Assembly: GCA_964452645.1 (NCBI GenBank) | Contig: CAYVMO010000010.1 | Span: 1 to 64,000, forward strand | Origin: CAYXTW01 sp964452645 | GTDB lineage: Bacteria > Zixibacteria > MSB-5A5 > GN15 > PGXB01 | Direction of reading: 5' to 3' | DNA length: 64,000 nucleotides | Part shown: piece by piece, positions 17,774-27,594 of the stretch | Numbering within the stretch: the first letter of the stretch is position 1 | Layout: each line of letters starts with the position of its first letter | Made by a program: the position numbers and the translations under genes | The notes under the pieces: generated by a model | What the model was told of the DNA's origin: nothing | The model's database searches: none | Seen by the model: the letters and a program-made list of their open reading frames with translations, nothing else

Positions 17774-19246
17774 ATGGCGAGAAATAGCGGTAAAATCGAA
17801 AAGAGAATCCATGACCGGCGAAGACTGAGCGATCTGGTTTTTCATGAGCTGTTTCAGCAGGTGCCATTTAATGTCGCCATTATCGACCGGGATTATAATG
17901 TTATTATGGCCAATGACAATTTTACCGAGTACTTCGGTGACTGGAAGGGAAAAAAGTGTTATGCTGTTTATAAAAAATTGAGCAAGCCTTGCTCTGAATG
18001 TCCTTCGGAGGAAGTTTTCAGTACGGGGAAGGCCGTGGCCGCAGACGCCGTCGGCATCGATCAACACGGCAGAAAAACCCACTATATCGGGAATGTCTTT
18101 CCCATAACCGAAGAAAAAGGCGGCCGGGTGGAGTACGTTATGGAAATGACCCGAAGTATAATTGAAACCGGCCGACTGCAGTCGGAGTATCAAATTCTTT
18201 TTGATCGGGTGCCCTGCTATATTACCGTCATTGGTGAGGATTACCGCATCGTAAGGGCCAATGAAGCATTTCGTGAAAATTTCGGGGATGTCCTGGGGCA
18301 GTATTGTTATAAAGTCTATAAACGCCGTCAATCCAAATGCCCCAATTGCCCGGCAGCTAAAACTTTCAGGGATGGCAAAGTTCACAATTCCACTCAGCTG
18401 GGTACCGGTAAAAAGGGTCAGGGAATAAATTATGCGGTTTCAACCTCACCGTTGATGCGCGGCAAAGGAAGTGTCGCCCATGTGATTGAAATCTCCAATG
18501 ACATTACCGCCTTAAGAAAACTGGAACAGGAAGTCATTGAGGCCGAACGACTCGGCGCCGTCGGGCAAACGGTCGCCGGTCTGGCCCATAGTATAAAAAA
18601 TATTTTAATGGGTTTGGAGGGTGGTAAGTACATCGTCAGCCTCGGTCTCAAGAAGAACGACAAGGAGATGATCAATAAGGGCTGGGACATGCTGGAACGG
18701 AATTTTGAGAAGACGACTTCGCTGGTCAAGGATTTTCTCAGTTTTTCCAAGGGGCGTCTCCCGGATCTCAAAATGATATCACCAGCCAAGCTGGCCGGAG
18801 AAATCGTCGAACTGTACAAAGATATTGCCGCGCAATCGGGCATTGAATTAAAAATGGAACTCGATGGAAAAATAAAAAATGCCCCCCTGGATCCGGACGG
18901 TATCCATACCTGCCTGACCAATCTGGTTTCCAATGCCATCGATGCCTGTTTGATGGGGGAGCAGAGAGGGACTGAAGTCGTCATCAAAGTCTCTGATACC
19001 GGTGGTAAACTTGTATTCGCGGTTTCGGATAACGGCAGCGGTATCGATTATGAAATCAAGAAAAAGATATTCACGACGTTTTTCACGACCAAGGGCGGCG
19101 CCGGTACCGGTTTGGGTCTGCTGACAACGCGTAAAATAGTTCAGGAGCATGGCGGCAAAATAATGGTCGAGTCCGAGACCGGAAAAGGAGCGCGATTCCG
19201 AATGGAATTTCCACGCAAAAGATTAATGGCGTTATATAAATCGTAA
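17774..19246 (+). CDS. Soluble sensor histidine kinase with two Cys-containing PAS domains
   Basis: A 490-residue kinase without membrane helices. Two PAS domains (about residues 25-125 and 140-240) each carry a similar Cys loop: CYAVYKKLSKPCSECP in the first, CYKVYKRRQSKCPNCP in the second. The loops resemble the one in the sigma-54 activator's PAS domain. The H-box LAHSIKNILMG lies near 270. The ATPase domain has NLVSNAIDAC, DNGSGID and TTKGGAGTGLGL (about 380-465). The paired cysteines could bind a metal or Fe-S centre or form a disulfide; this is inference. It sits between two stand-alone receivers and behind the redox-complex genes, so it probably reports the state of that electron-transfer chain. 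Confidence 0.93.
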   Translation: MARNSGKIEKRIHDRRRLSDLVFHELFQQVPFNVAIIDRDYNVIMANDNFTEYFGDWKGKKCYAVYKKLSKPCSECPSEEVFSTGKAVAADAVGIDQHGRKTHYIGNVFPITEEKGGRVEYVMEMTRSIIETGRLQSEYQILFDRVPCYITVIGEDYRIVRANEAFRENFGDVLGQYCYKVYKRRQSKCPNCPAAKTFRDGKVHNSTQLGTGKKGQGINYAVSTSPLMRGKGSVAHVIEISNDITALRKLEQEVIEAERLGAVGQTVAGLAHSIKNILMGLEGGKYIVSLGLKKNDKEMINKGWDMLERNFEKTTSLVKDFLSFSKGRLPDLKMISPAKLAGEIVELYKDIAAQSGIELKMELDGKIKNAPLDPDGIHTCLTNLVSNAIDACLMGEQRGTEVVIKVSDTGGKLVFAVSDNGSGIDYEIKKKIFTTFFTTKGGAGTGLGLLTTRKIVQEHGGKIMVESETGKGARFRMEFPRKRLMALYKS

Positions 19247-19275
19247 TTATATATTTCTTATACAAGGAGTCGAAT

Positions 19276-19791
19276 ATGGCCAACGGCGATAAAAAGACAG
19301 TTTTGGTGGTTGATGATGAAGCCGACGTTCGGAATTTCCTTCAGGCCGCGCTTATCGAGGCCGGTTTTAATGTCATATTGGCGGAGGACGGAAATCAGGC
19401 GCTTACGGAAGTAGAAAGAAGCAAGCCCGATTTGATTTCTCTTGATCTGGTCATGCCCAAAAAGTCAGGCGCCAAATTTTATCGGGAGCTGAAAAAAAAC
19501 AAAGCATGGTCCAAAATCCCGGTTATTATCGTCACCGGCCATGCCCGCGACGATCTAGGTAAATCTGATCTTAAGGAATTGACCATGTCCGGCCCCGGTA
19601 TTTATCTTGAAAAACCGGTCAAACCGAATAATTATATCGCCGCGATTAAGAAAATATTGGGTATGGATACGACCGCCGAGGAAAAAGAAACGGCCGAGAT
19701 GGTGGAACTCCAGAGCGACTTGAAAAATATCATCGATGACGCCGATCCGGAAACACTTCGCAAATTAAAAAATCTTCTGAAAAAGAAGTAA
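19276..19791 (+). CDS. Response regulator with short C-terminal acidic extension
   Basis: A 171-residue protein: a receiver domain (VVDDEAD near residue 12, LISLDLVMP near 55, VTGHA, YLEKPVKP near 113) followed by about 45 residues rich in Glu, Asp and Lys that look helical and match no DNA-binding motif. CAAGGAG precedes the ATG by about eight bases. It is the last gene of the apparent sigma-54 operon, 29 bp after the kinase. The stop is followed at once by a strong GC hairpin (19792-19818). Confidence 0.92.
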   Translation: MANGDKKTVLVVDDEADVRNFLQAALIEAGFNVILAEDGNQALTEVERSKPDLISLDLVMPKKSGAKFYRELKKNKAWSKIPVIIVTGHARDDLGKSDLKELTMSGPGIYLEKPVKPNNYIAAIKKILGMDTTAEEKETAEMVELQSDLKNIIDDADPETLRKLKNLLKKK

Positions 19792-19818
19792 GTCGGAAAT
19801 GCCCCCCGGGCTTCCGAC
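19792..19818 (+). terminator. Hairpin at the end of the redox/signalling operon
   Basis: Arms GTCGGAA and TTCCGAC enclose an inner GCCC/GGGC stem. There is no T-run after it, so it may be a weak or Rho-assisted terminator or an mRNA 3'-stabilising structure. Confidence 0.5.
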
Positions 19819-19944
19819 AAAATTAAAAGCCAAAATCCGAAACGTAATTTCGAGCCGGTTTACTCATTTTTTAATTTATCAAATCATTTTGATTGCAAAG
19901 TCGTACAATATATAAGATTATTTCTTGTAAAAGAAGAGGATAAC

Positions 19945-20721
19945 ATGAATTCGAAAGTTATCGTAATCACCGGGGCGAGTTCCGGAATCGGCGCCTCCCT
20001 GGCCAATCAGTTGGGAGCCGACAGCAATAAGCTGGTTCTGGCCGCCAGGCGCGAACATGAACTCAATCAGGTAGCAAGACAATCAGGAAGTCATGCCTTG
20101 CCGGTAATTTGCGATGTCACCAGGAAGCAGGACATCGAAAATCTGCGCGAAGCCGCTCTGGCTGAATTCGGCCGTATTGACGTCTGGGTAAATAATGCCG
20201 GCCGCGGCATCGGTATAAAGGTTTTGGACCTATCAGAAGCAGATTTTGATCAGATCATTGATGTCAATCTTAAATCAGTATTTTACGGGATGCAGGCCAT
20301 CGTTCCTTATTTCCAGAAGCAGACCAAAGGTCATTTGATAAATATATCCTCGTTTTTAAGCAGGGTGCCGCTGCTGACGTTCAGATCCGTCTATAGCGCC
20401 GCCAAGGCGGCTCTGAACTCATTGACCGCTAACCTTAGAATGGATTTAAGCACGGATTATCCTGATATTCATGTTTCGCTCGTTATGCCGGGTCCGGTAG
20501 CCACCGATTTTGCGAGAAAAGCTATCGGCGGTACGCCCACTCTTCCCCCCGGAGCGAGTCCCTTAAAGGCTCAATCCGCCGATGAAGTCGCGGCGGTTAT
20601 TGTTGATGTCATCAATACGCCTCGGCCCGAAGTTTTTACTCAGCCCGTACTGGCGGAAATTGCCGGTAAATATTATCAGGACGTCGCCGCTTTCGAACAA
20701 AACATGAGAAAGCGGAGATAA
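19945..20721 (+). CDS. Short-chain dehydrogenase/reductase (SDR)
   Basis: A 258-residue classical SDR. The cofactor motif TGASSGIG is at residues 9-16, NNAG near 88, the catalytic Ser in NISSFLS near 135, and YSAAK near 152. The C-terminal part of classical SDRs is substrate specific and gives no clear hint here; the family includes oxidoreductases of unknown substrate. The Arg at AARREHE after the second strand (about residue 33) suggests NADP preference. AGAGGA precedes the ATG. It stands alone between the redox operon and the NO-response operon, with no obvious partner. Confidence 0.9.
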   Translation: MNSKVIVITGASSGIGASLANQLGADSNKLVLAARREHELNQVARQSGSHALPVICDVTRKQDIENLREAALAEFGRIDVWVNNAGRGIGIKVLDLSEADFDQIIDVNLKSVFYGMQAIVPYFQKQTKGHLINISSFLSRVPLLTFRSVYSAAKAALNSLTANLRMDLSTDYPDIHVSLVMPGPVATDFARKAIGGTPTLPPGASPLKAQSADEVAAVIVDVINTPRPEVFTQPVLAEIAGKYYQDVAAFEQNMRKRR

Positions 20722-21068
20722 CCATCTTCAAGGGTTATTAGAAGCCATTGGATACTGTTATGAAATCCATTCGCCGATGGCTTTCGTTGAACAGGAATCT
20801 CACGCTCCCGCCTTTAGGCTTGTTGTAAAAAGGTCATTTTCATTTACTATTTTTATATGAATATCTCTTGTAATATCAATGGGTTTAAATAATATCTCCA
20901 TATAACGGCCACAACTCAGAATTTAAATTATTTGTGTAGTAGTGCCATAAGAGCCGAGATTTGAGGGGAAAATTCGAGGTAAGTCGTTACGTTCCAACAG
21001 AAAGATACGAGGCGCTCGGGCGAAATATAAGAATTAGCAAAAAGAATGAAAAAATCCTGAATTAATTC
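20722..21068. other. Intergenic region upstream of the NO-response operon
   Basis: Non-coding by inspection. A weak hairpin near 20740-20790 uses AAGCCAT and ATGGCTT arms. I see no RNA gene. The promoter and operator of the Rrf2 gene lie at its right border. Confidence 0.4.
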
Positions 21069-21097
21069 TTGACTTCTTCATGAAGAAATCATATATT
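21069..21097 (+). promoter_or_regulatory. Promoter with palindromic operator for the Rrf2-NO reductase operon
   Basis: TTGACT (21069-21074), a 17-bp spacer and TATATT (21092-21097) make a good sigma-70 promoter 30 bp before the start codon. The spacer contains the perfect palindrome TTCTTCATGAAGAA (21074-21087), which extends to a 20-bp site (21071-21090) with one mismatched pair. This placement fits repression by the Rrf2-family protein encoded immediately downstream. Confidence 0.7.
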
Positions 21098-21127
21098 GTC
21101 GCCGATTAAATTAATAAGGAGAATTTA

Positions 21128-21514
21128 TTGCTTTCGCAGACTACTATCTATGCATTAAGGGCGGTCGGCTCTATCGCCAAACGCGATTCGGGCCGGCCCG
21201 TTCTTTCAGCGTATTTGTCGGAACAATTGCATATTCCTCAAAACTATTTATCGAAAATTATGTACAGGCTTGTTCAGGCCGGATATTTAATATCGAAAAG
21301 GGGTACCAACGGTGGTTTTGTCCTGGCTAAGAAGGCGGATCACATTACTATTAAAGAAATAGTTTCTCTTTTTATGAATATCGAACAATTCGATAAGTGT
21401 TTTTTGGGTGAGGCAAAATGCGATGGTTCATGCGGCCTGCATAATGAATGGCAACCAATTATCGGAGAATTCAAAAAACTTATCAATAAAAATACTATCG
21501 ATAAACTTTTTTAG
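21128..21514 (+). CDS. Rrf2-family Fe-S transcriptional repressor (NsrR-like)
   Basis: A 128-residue winged-helix regulator. The helix-turn-helix region covers about residues 25-65 (LHIPQNYLSKIMYRLVQAGY then SKRGTNGGFVLAK). Three cysteines in KCFLGEAKCDGSCGLH (about 96-110) are placed as in the [2Fe-2S] regulators NsrR and IscR, though with a C-x6-C-x3-C spacing. The start is TTG at 21128 with AAGGAG upstream; it gives the usual family N terminus (MLSQTTIYALRA). It lies nine bases before the NO reductase gene, so an NO-sensing repressor of that gene is the natural reading. Classification as NsrR and not IscR rests mainly on this neighbour. Confidence 0.92.
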   Translation: MLSQTTIYALRAVGSIAKRDSGRPVLSAYLSEQLHIPQNYLSKIMYRLVQAGYLISKRGTNGGFVLAKKADHITIKEIVSLFMNIEQFDKCFLGEAKCDGSCGLHNEWQPIIGEFKKLINKNTIDKLF

Positions 21515-21523
21515 GAGGCGGGT

Positions 21524-23761
21524 ATGATTAACGCAAGAATAAGAGCCATATTACTTTTTTTTCTGGTAATATGTTTCGGGATTCTTCTTTTCGGGGGTTA
21601 TTTAATCAAGAAAGAAAAACCACCGATTCCTGATCGAGTAGTTTCCTCCAACGGTGAGACTATTTTTACAGGACGAGATATCGCAGATGGGCAGAATTAT
21701 TATTTCAGCCGTGGCGGTCAACATATAGGCTCGATATGGGGACACGGTTCTTATCTTGCTCCCGATTGGTCGGCCGATTATATCCACAGAATGGCGCTTT
21801 TTATGGTTGCCAGGTTCGATGGGCTTTCTATCCAGGAAGCAAAGGCATTCGATCAGCAAGATTTCGATACTCTCGATGCGGTCAAAAAAGCGGAATTGAG
21901 CGCGTTGGTTCAGCAGGAAATAAGGAAAAACAGATTTAATAAAAGTACCGGCTCGCTTGTCTATACCGATTTACAGGTTGAGGTCTTTCGTTACCTGAAA
22001 GAATATTATACTGGTCTTTTTCAGAACGGCAACGAACGTATGGGGCTTCAGCCGGGAATTGTCCGGGATGAAGCTGAAGGAATGCAAGTAGCCAGCTTTT
22101 TCTCGTGGTTAGCCTGGGCCGCATCGACGGATCGACCCGGTCAGAATTTTACATACACGAGTAACTGGCCTTCTGACGAACTGATAGGTAATAAGCCGCT
22201 GCCCGGTTCATTAATATGGTCAATAGTCAGTGTTATTTTATTGATCCTGGCCATAGCGATAGTGATGTTCCTGTATTTAAGATATATTCGTGAAGACGAT
22301 TATTCATCAGAAGCATTATTGGATTTCAAGGAGCCGACACCGACCGGCAGCCAAAAGGCCACACTTTTCTATTTCAGTACGGCGATGATATTGTTTGTGA
22401 TTCAGGCACTTGCAGGATCAATCACCGGCCATTTTACCGTTGAGGGCACGAGCTTTTTCGGAATATCATTGGCCAATGTACTGCCGTATGCGGCCATAAG
22501 GAGCTGGCATATTCAATTGGGAATATTCTGGATCGCGACCTGCTTTCTGGCCGCGGGACTTTTTATCGGGCCTTATGTCGGGCGAGAACCGAATAAACAG
22601 CGATTTTTGGTTCTGGCACTGTTCGGCGCCGTAGTAATCGTCGTAGTCGGAGCGCTTTCGGGGACATTAATGTCGGTCCTGGGACAATTCGGCGGTAACG
22701 GATTCTATCTGGGACATCAGGGATATGAGTATATTGAATTGGGGCGAGTCTGGCAACTGCTTTTGATAGCCGGAATGATAATCTGGCTGATACTCGTTTT
22801 CAGGTCAATTATGCCGGCCATCAGGAATGAGGATGATTCCGGCGGATTGACACATATGCTGCTATACAGCTCTATAGCCATCCCGCTATTTTACATGGCC
22901 GGATTGATGTACACCAAGGGTACACATCTTTCCGATGCCGAATACTGGCGCTGGTGGGTGGTTCATTTATGGGTCGAGGCGTTTTTTGAAGTTTTTGCCA
23001 CGGTCATACTTGCCTTTATATTATCGCGAATTGGAGCTGTCAGCAAGAAGCTTGCTTTGACGACGGTGTACGCGAGTATAACTCTTTACCTGGGCAGTGG
23101 TGTCGTAGGTACTTTTCACCATTTATACTGGTCGGGAACGCCGACGCCGATAATCGCACTGGGGGCGGTCTTTTCCGCACTGGAAATAGTCCCCCTGACG
23201 CTGCTGGGATTTGAAGCCGCCAGCAACCTGAGGGTGGTGGAGCGCGGCGGTAAAAACTACGCATATAAATGGCCGATATACTTTTTCATTGCGGTCGCGT
23301 TCTGGAATATGCTGGGTGCCGGAGTTTTTGGTTTTCTGATTAATCCGCCGATCGTTCTTTATTATGCACAGGGTTTAAATACCACGCCGCTACACGCACA
23401 CGCCGCTTTATTTGGCGTGTATGGATTTCTGGCGATTGCGCTTATGCTTTTCTCGGTAAGAAATATAGTCTCTCCGAAGGTGTGGTCGGATAAGCTGCTT
23501 AAATGGGGATTTTGGCTGTTGAACGGCGGTCTGCTGGCTATGACAGTTTTCAATCTCGCGCCATCCGGATTTTATCAGTTTTACCAATCCGTTAAACATG
23601 GTTTATGGTATGCCCGTAGCCCGGAAATCACGTCAGGTGCGGTTATACGCACACTGAGCTGGATGCGCATTGTTCCCGACCTGATATTTATTGCCGGCGC
23701 GGTGGTTATGGTCATTTTCATTATCAGAGCTTCTCTTATGCGGGGTAAGGTCCAGGCATAA
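21524..23761 (+). CDS. norB: Quinol-dependent nitric oxide reductase (qNOR)
   Basis: A 745-residue membrane enzyme reducing NO to N2O with quinol electrons. After an N-terminal helix (about 8-28) comes a periplasmic cytochrome-c-like domain (about 35-220) without any CxxCH haem motif, the hallmark of qNOR. The haem-copper-oxidase-type membrane domain follows, with about 12 helices. Likely metal ligands are H329 (SWHIQLG), H480 in VVHLWVEAFFE and the HH pair near 531 (TFHHLYWSG). The nearby Glu residues in HLWVEAFFEVF are typical of NO reductases. AGGAGG precedes the ATG. Co-transcribed with the Rrf2 repressor and a haemerythrin-like protein, it most likely serves NO detoxification; no denitrification genes are in the window. 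Confidence 0.95.
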   Translation: MINARIRAILLFFLVICFGILLFGGYLIKKEKPPIPDRVVSSNGETIFTGRDIADGQNYYFSRGGQHIGSIWGHGSYLAPDWSADYIHRMALFMVARFDGLSIQEAKAFDQQDFDTLDAVKKAELSALVQQEIRKNRFNKSTGSLVYTDLQVEVFRYLKEYYTGLFQNGNERMGLQPGIVRDEAEGMQVASFFSWLAWAASTDRPGQNFTYTSNWPSDELIGNKPLPGSLIWSIVSVILLILAIAIVMFLYLRYIREDDYSSEALLDFKEPTPTGSQKATLFYFSTAMILFVIQALAGSITGHFTVEGTSFFGISLANVLPYAAIRSWHIQLGIFWIATCFLAAGLFIGPYVGREPNKQRFLVLALFGAVVIVVVGALSGTLMSVLGQFGGNGFYLGHQGYEYIELGRVWQLLLIAGMIIWLILVFRSIMPAIRNEDDSGGLTHMLLYSSIAIPLFYMAGLMYTKGTHLSDAEYWRWWVVHLWVEAFFEVFATVILAFILSRIGAVSKKLALTTVYASITLYLGSGVVGTFHHLYWSGTPTPIIALGAVFSALEIVPLTLLGFEAASNLRVVERGGKNYAYKWPIYFFIAVAFWNMLGAGVFGFLINPPIVLYYAQGLNTTPLHAHAALFGVYGFLAIALMLFSVRNIVSPKVWSDKLLKWGFWLLNGGLLAMTVFNLAPSGFYQFYQSVKHGLWYARSPEITSGAVIRTLSWMRIVPDLIFIAGAVVMVIFIIRASLMRGKVQA

Positions 23762-23788
23762 AAGAAATTAAATAAGAAGGAGATAAAA

Positions 23789-24343
23789 ATGAAACCGACA
23801 GAAATTTTAGTCAAGGAGCATGATGCAATTTTGGTTATGCTGGAAGTATTAAAGGCTGTTTCAGCAAGACTTGAAAATAAAGAACATGTGAATCCCGAAC
23901 ATCTCCCTCAAATTGTAGAATTTATCCAGGTGTTTGCAGATAAATGCCATCACGGCAAAGAAGAAAACTTGCTTTTTAAATCACTGGTTAAAGCAGGGGT
24001 GCCGCAAGCAGGCGGGCCGATCGGGGTTATGCTTTCCGAGCATGAAGCCGGTCGGAATCTTGTCAGAAAAATGGATGCCGCTGCATCTTCATATACTAAG
24101 GGTGATCAATCGGCAGCGGATCAATTCATTCAAAATGCGCGAGGATATATTTCTCTTTTGTCACAACACATTCAAAAAGAGAATAATGTTCTTTTCCCTA
24201 TGGCGGATAAATTAATTCCCCCGCAAGAACAGAATCAACTGATCGGTGATTTCGAAAAAGTCGAGATTGAGGTAATCGGCGAGGGGACTCATGAGAGATT
24301 GCATGAGTTGCTCGATCTGCTTAAATCAGAGTATTTAAAATAA
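23789..24343 (+). CDS. Haemerythrin-like (HHE) cation-binding protein
   Basis: A 184-residue four-helix haemerythrin-domain protein. Probable di-iron ligands: HDAIL near residue 11, HHGKEE near 53-58, SEHEAG near 82-84, and SQHIQKENNVLFP near 124-132. Length and motif order fit stand-alone HHE proteins and are close to those linked to NO or oxygen binding and to repair of iron centres. AAGGAGA stands before the ATG, 28 bp after the NO reductase, so it is probably the last gene of the NO-responsive operon. Confidence 0.9.
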   Translation: MKPTEILVKEHDAILVMLEVLKAVSARLENKEHVNPEHLPQIVEFIQVFADKCHHGKEENLLFKSLVKAGVPQAGGPIGVMLSEHEAGRNLVRKMDAAASSYTKGDQSAADQFIQNARGYISLLSQHIQKENNVLFPMADKLIPPQEQNQLIGDFEKVEIEVIGEGTHERLHELLDLLKSEYLK

Positions 24344-24358
24344 GAAGAAGTACAACAG

Positions 24359-24406
24359 GAGCCCCGGTAACCTGCCGGCTTTAAGATTGGCAGGAGGCCG
24401 GGGCTC
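24359..24406. terminator. Nested GC hairpin between convergent genes
   Basis: Outer arms GAGCCCCGG and CCGGGGCTC (9 bp, perfect) and inner arms CCTGCC and GGCAGG. It sits between the convergent haemerythrin-like and folE genes. There is no clear T-run on either strand, so it may be a bidirectional barrier and not a classical intrinsic terminator. Confidence 0.55.
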
Positions 24407-24446
24407 TTGCCCGTTATCTCTTATTCAATAAAGTCTCGTATTTTAT

Positions 24447-24993
24447 TCACTGTTTGATCAATGCCATGGCTTCGGCGCGGGTGGCGTCTTTGCGGAGGAT
24501 ACCGCGGACGGCCGAGGTAACGGTCAACGAACCCGGTTTTTTCACCCCGGTCATGGTCATGCACAATTGTTGAGCCTCGATGATGACTAAAACTCCCTTG
24601 GCGTCGAGTACTTCATAAATCGTATCGGCGATGTCGGTCGTAAGTTTTTCCTGAATCGTCGGACGGTGCGACATCATCTCGACAATTTTCACCAGATTGG
24701 AAAAGCCGGTGATTTTATTTTTTTGCGGTATATAGGCGATATGCACCTTGCCCAGAAAAGGAAGCAGATGATGCTCGCAGACCGAATAAAAAGCGATGTC
24801 GCGGACGATAATCAACTCATCTTTGTTGGGAGTCGTGTAAAGTTTTAAGGCTTTTTCCGGTTTGGTTTTAAGGCCGCTGAAAATATCGCGATAAAGTTCG
24901 TAAATTCGTTCGGGAGTGCGTTTGAGACCTTCACGATTGGGGTCCTCACCGATTCCCTCCAGAATAAGTCTGACCCCCTCGATAATTTTTTTC

Positions 24994-25001
<8 letters not shown>
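24447..25001 (-). CDS. folE: GTP cyclohydrolase I
   Basis: A 184-residue cytoplasmic zinc enzyme converting GTP to dihydroneopterin triphosphate, the first step of tetrahydrofolate (and queuosine) precursor synthesis. SVCEHHLLPFLG supplies zinc and catalytic residues, RPTIQEKLT is the family signature, and EAQQLCMTMTGVKKPGS contributes the second zinc Cys. The start chosen is the ATG at 25001, which overlaps the ftsH stop by eight bases; an in-frame start further upstream would add residues inside ftsH. Translation is likely coupled to ftsH. Confidence 0.96.
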
Positions 25002-26973
<1,972 letters not shown>

Positions 26974-27042
26974 CAGTCACTACTACTCCTACGATAAATA
27001 TACACAATTATCGGCAAAAAAAACGGGAAAAGTTGCAAAAGT

Positions 27043-27594
27043 TCAATTATTCAGAACTTTACCGATAAACGGGAGATTGCGGTATCTCTGAGATTCATCC
27101 AATCCGAAGCCGATTACGAAATTCTCACCGGCATCGAATCCGACATATTTCACATCAATGTCCATCGTTCGACAGGTTGGCTTATCGAGGAGCGTAACTA
27201 TTTCTATTGAAGCCGGTTCCTGTTTTTTCAAATGGTCAATAATGGCCGCGATGGTTTGTCCCGAATCAACGACGCCTTCAACAATCAGAAGATGCCGTCC
27301 GGTAAGCGATATCTCGGCGCCGCCATAGGTGACGACATGATTATTGGAGACTTGACCATTTGCATAGCTGGACGCCAGAATGAATTCCATCTCGATGGGG
27401 ATCGAAATACACCTTATAAGGTCAGCCAAAAAAACGACGCAGCCTTTCAGCACGCCGATAAGAATCGGCTCTTTTTCGGCGTAATCTTTCGAGATTCGTC
27501 GCCCCAATTCTTTAATTCTTCTATCCAGTACATCCTGAGTGTAAAGCAATTCAAACTTATGCTTACCAGTTGATTTTTCTTTTGATAAACTCAA
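27043..27594 (-). CDS. hpt: Hypoxanthine (guanine) phosphoribosyltransferase
   Basis: A 183-residue purine salvage enzyme that makes IMP or GMP from the base and PRPP. The PRPP motif is VEGVVDSGQTI near residue 100, a variant of VEDIVDTG with Gly in place of an acidic residue and Ser for Thr. LIGVLKGCVVFLADL near 45-58 matches the family, as does KYVGFDAGENFVIGFGLD in the base-binding part. No ATG fits the N terminus; TTG at 27594 with AAAAGGG upstream is the best start. It overlaps the end of tilS by 32 bp, consistent with coupled translation. Confidence 0.93.
   Translation of the reverse strand: MSLSKEKSTGKHKFELLYTQDVLDRRIKELGRRISKDYAEKEPILIGVLKGCVVFLADLIRCISIPIEMEFILASSYANGQVSNNHVVTYGGAEISLTGRHLLIVEGVVDSGQTIAAIIDHLKKQEPASIEIVTLLDKPTCRTMDIDVKYVGFDAGENFVIGFGLDESQRYRNLPFIGKVLNN

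Noticed and set aside
17342..18385. 347-codon minus-strand frame opposite the response regulator and kinase
   Set aside because: It covers two genes with clear receiver and PAS motifs on the other strand; no motif of its own.
20722..21068. Possible small RNA in the gap before the Rrf2 gene
   Set aside because: Only a weak hairpin and no promoter-terminator pair could be seen.
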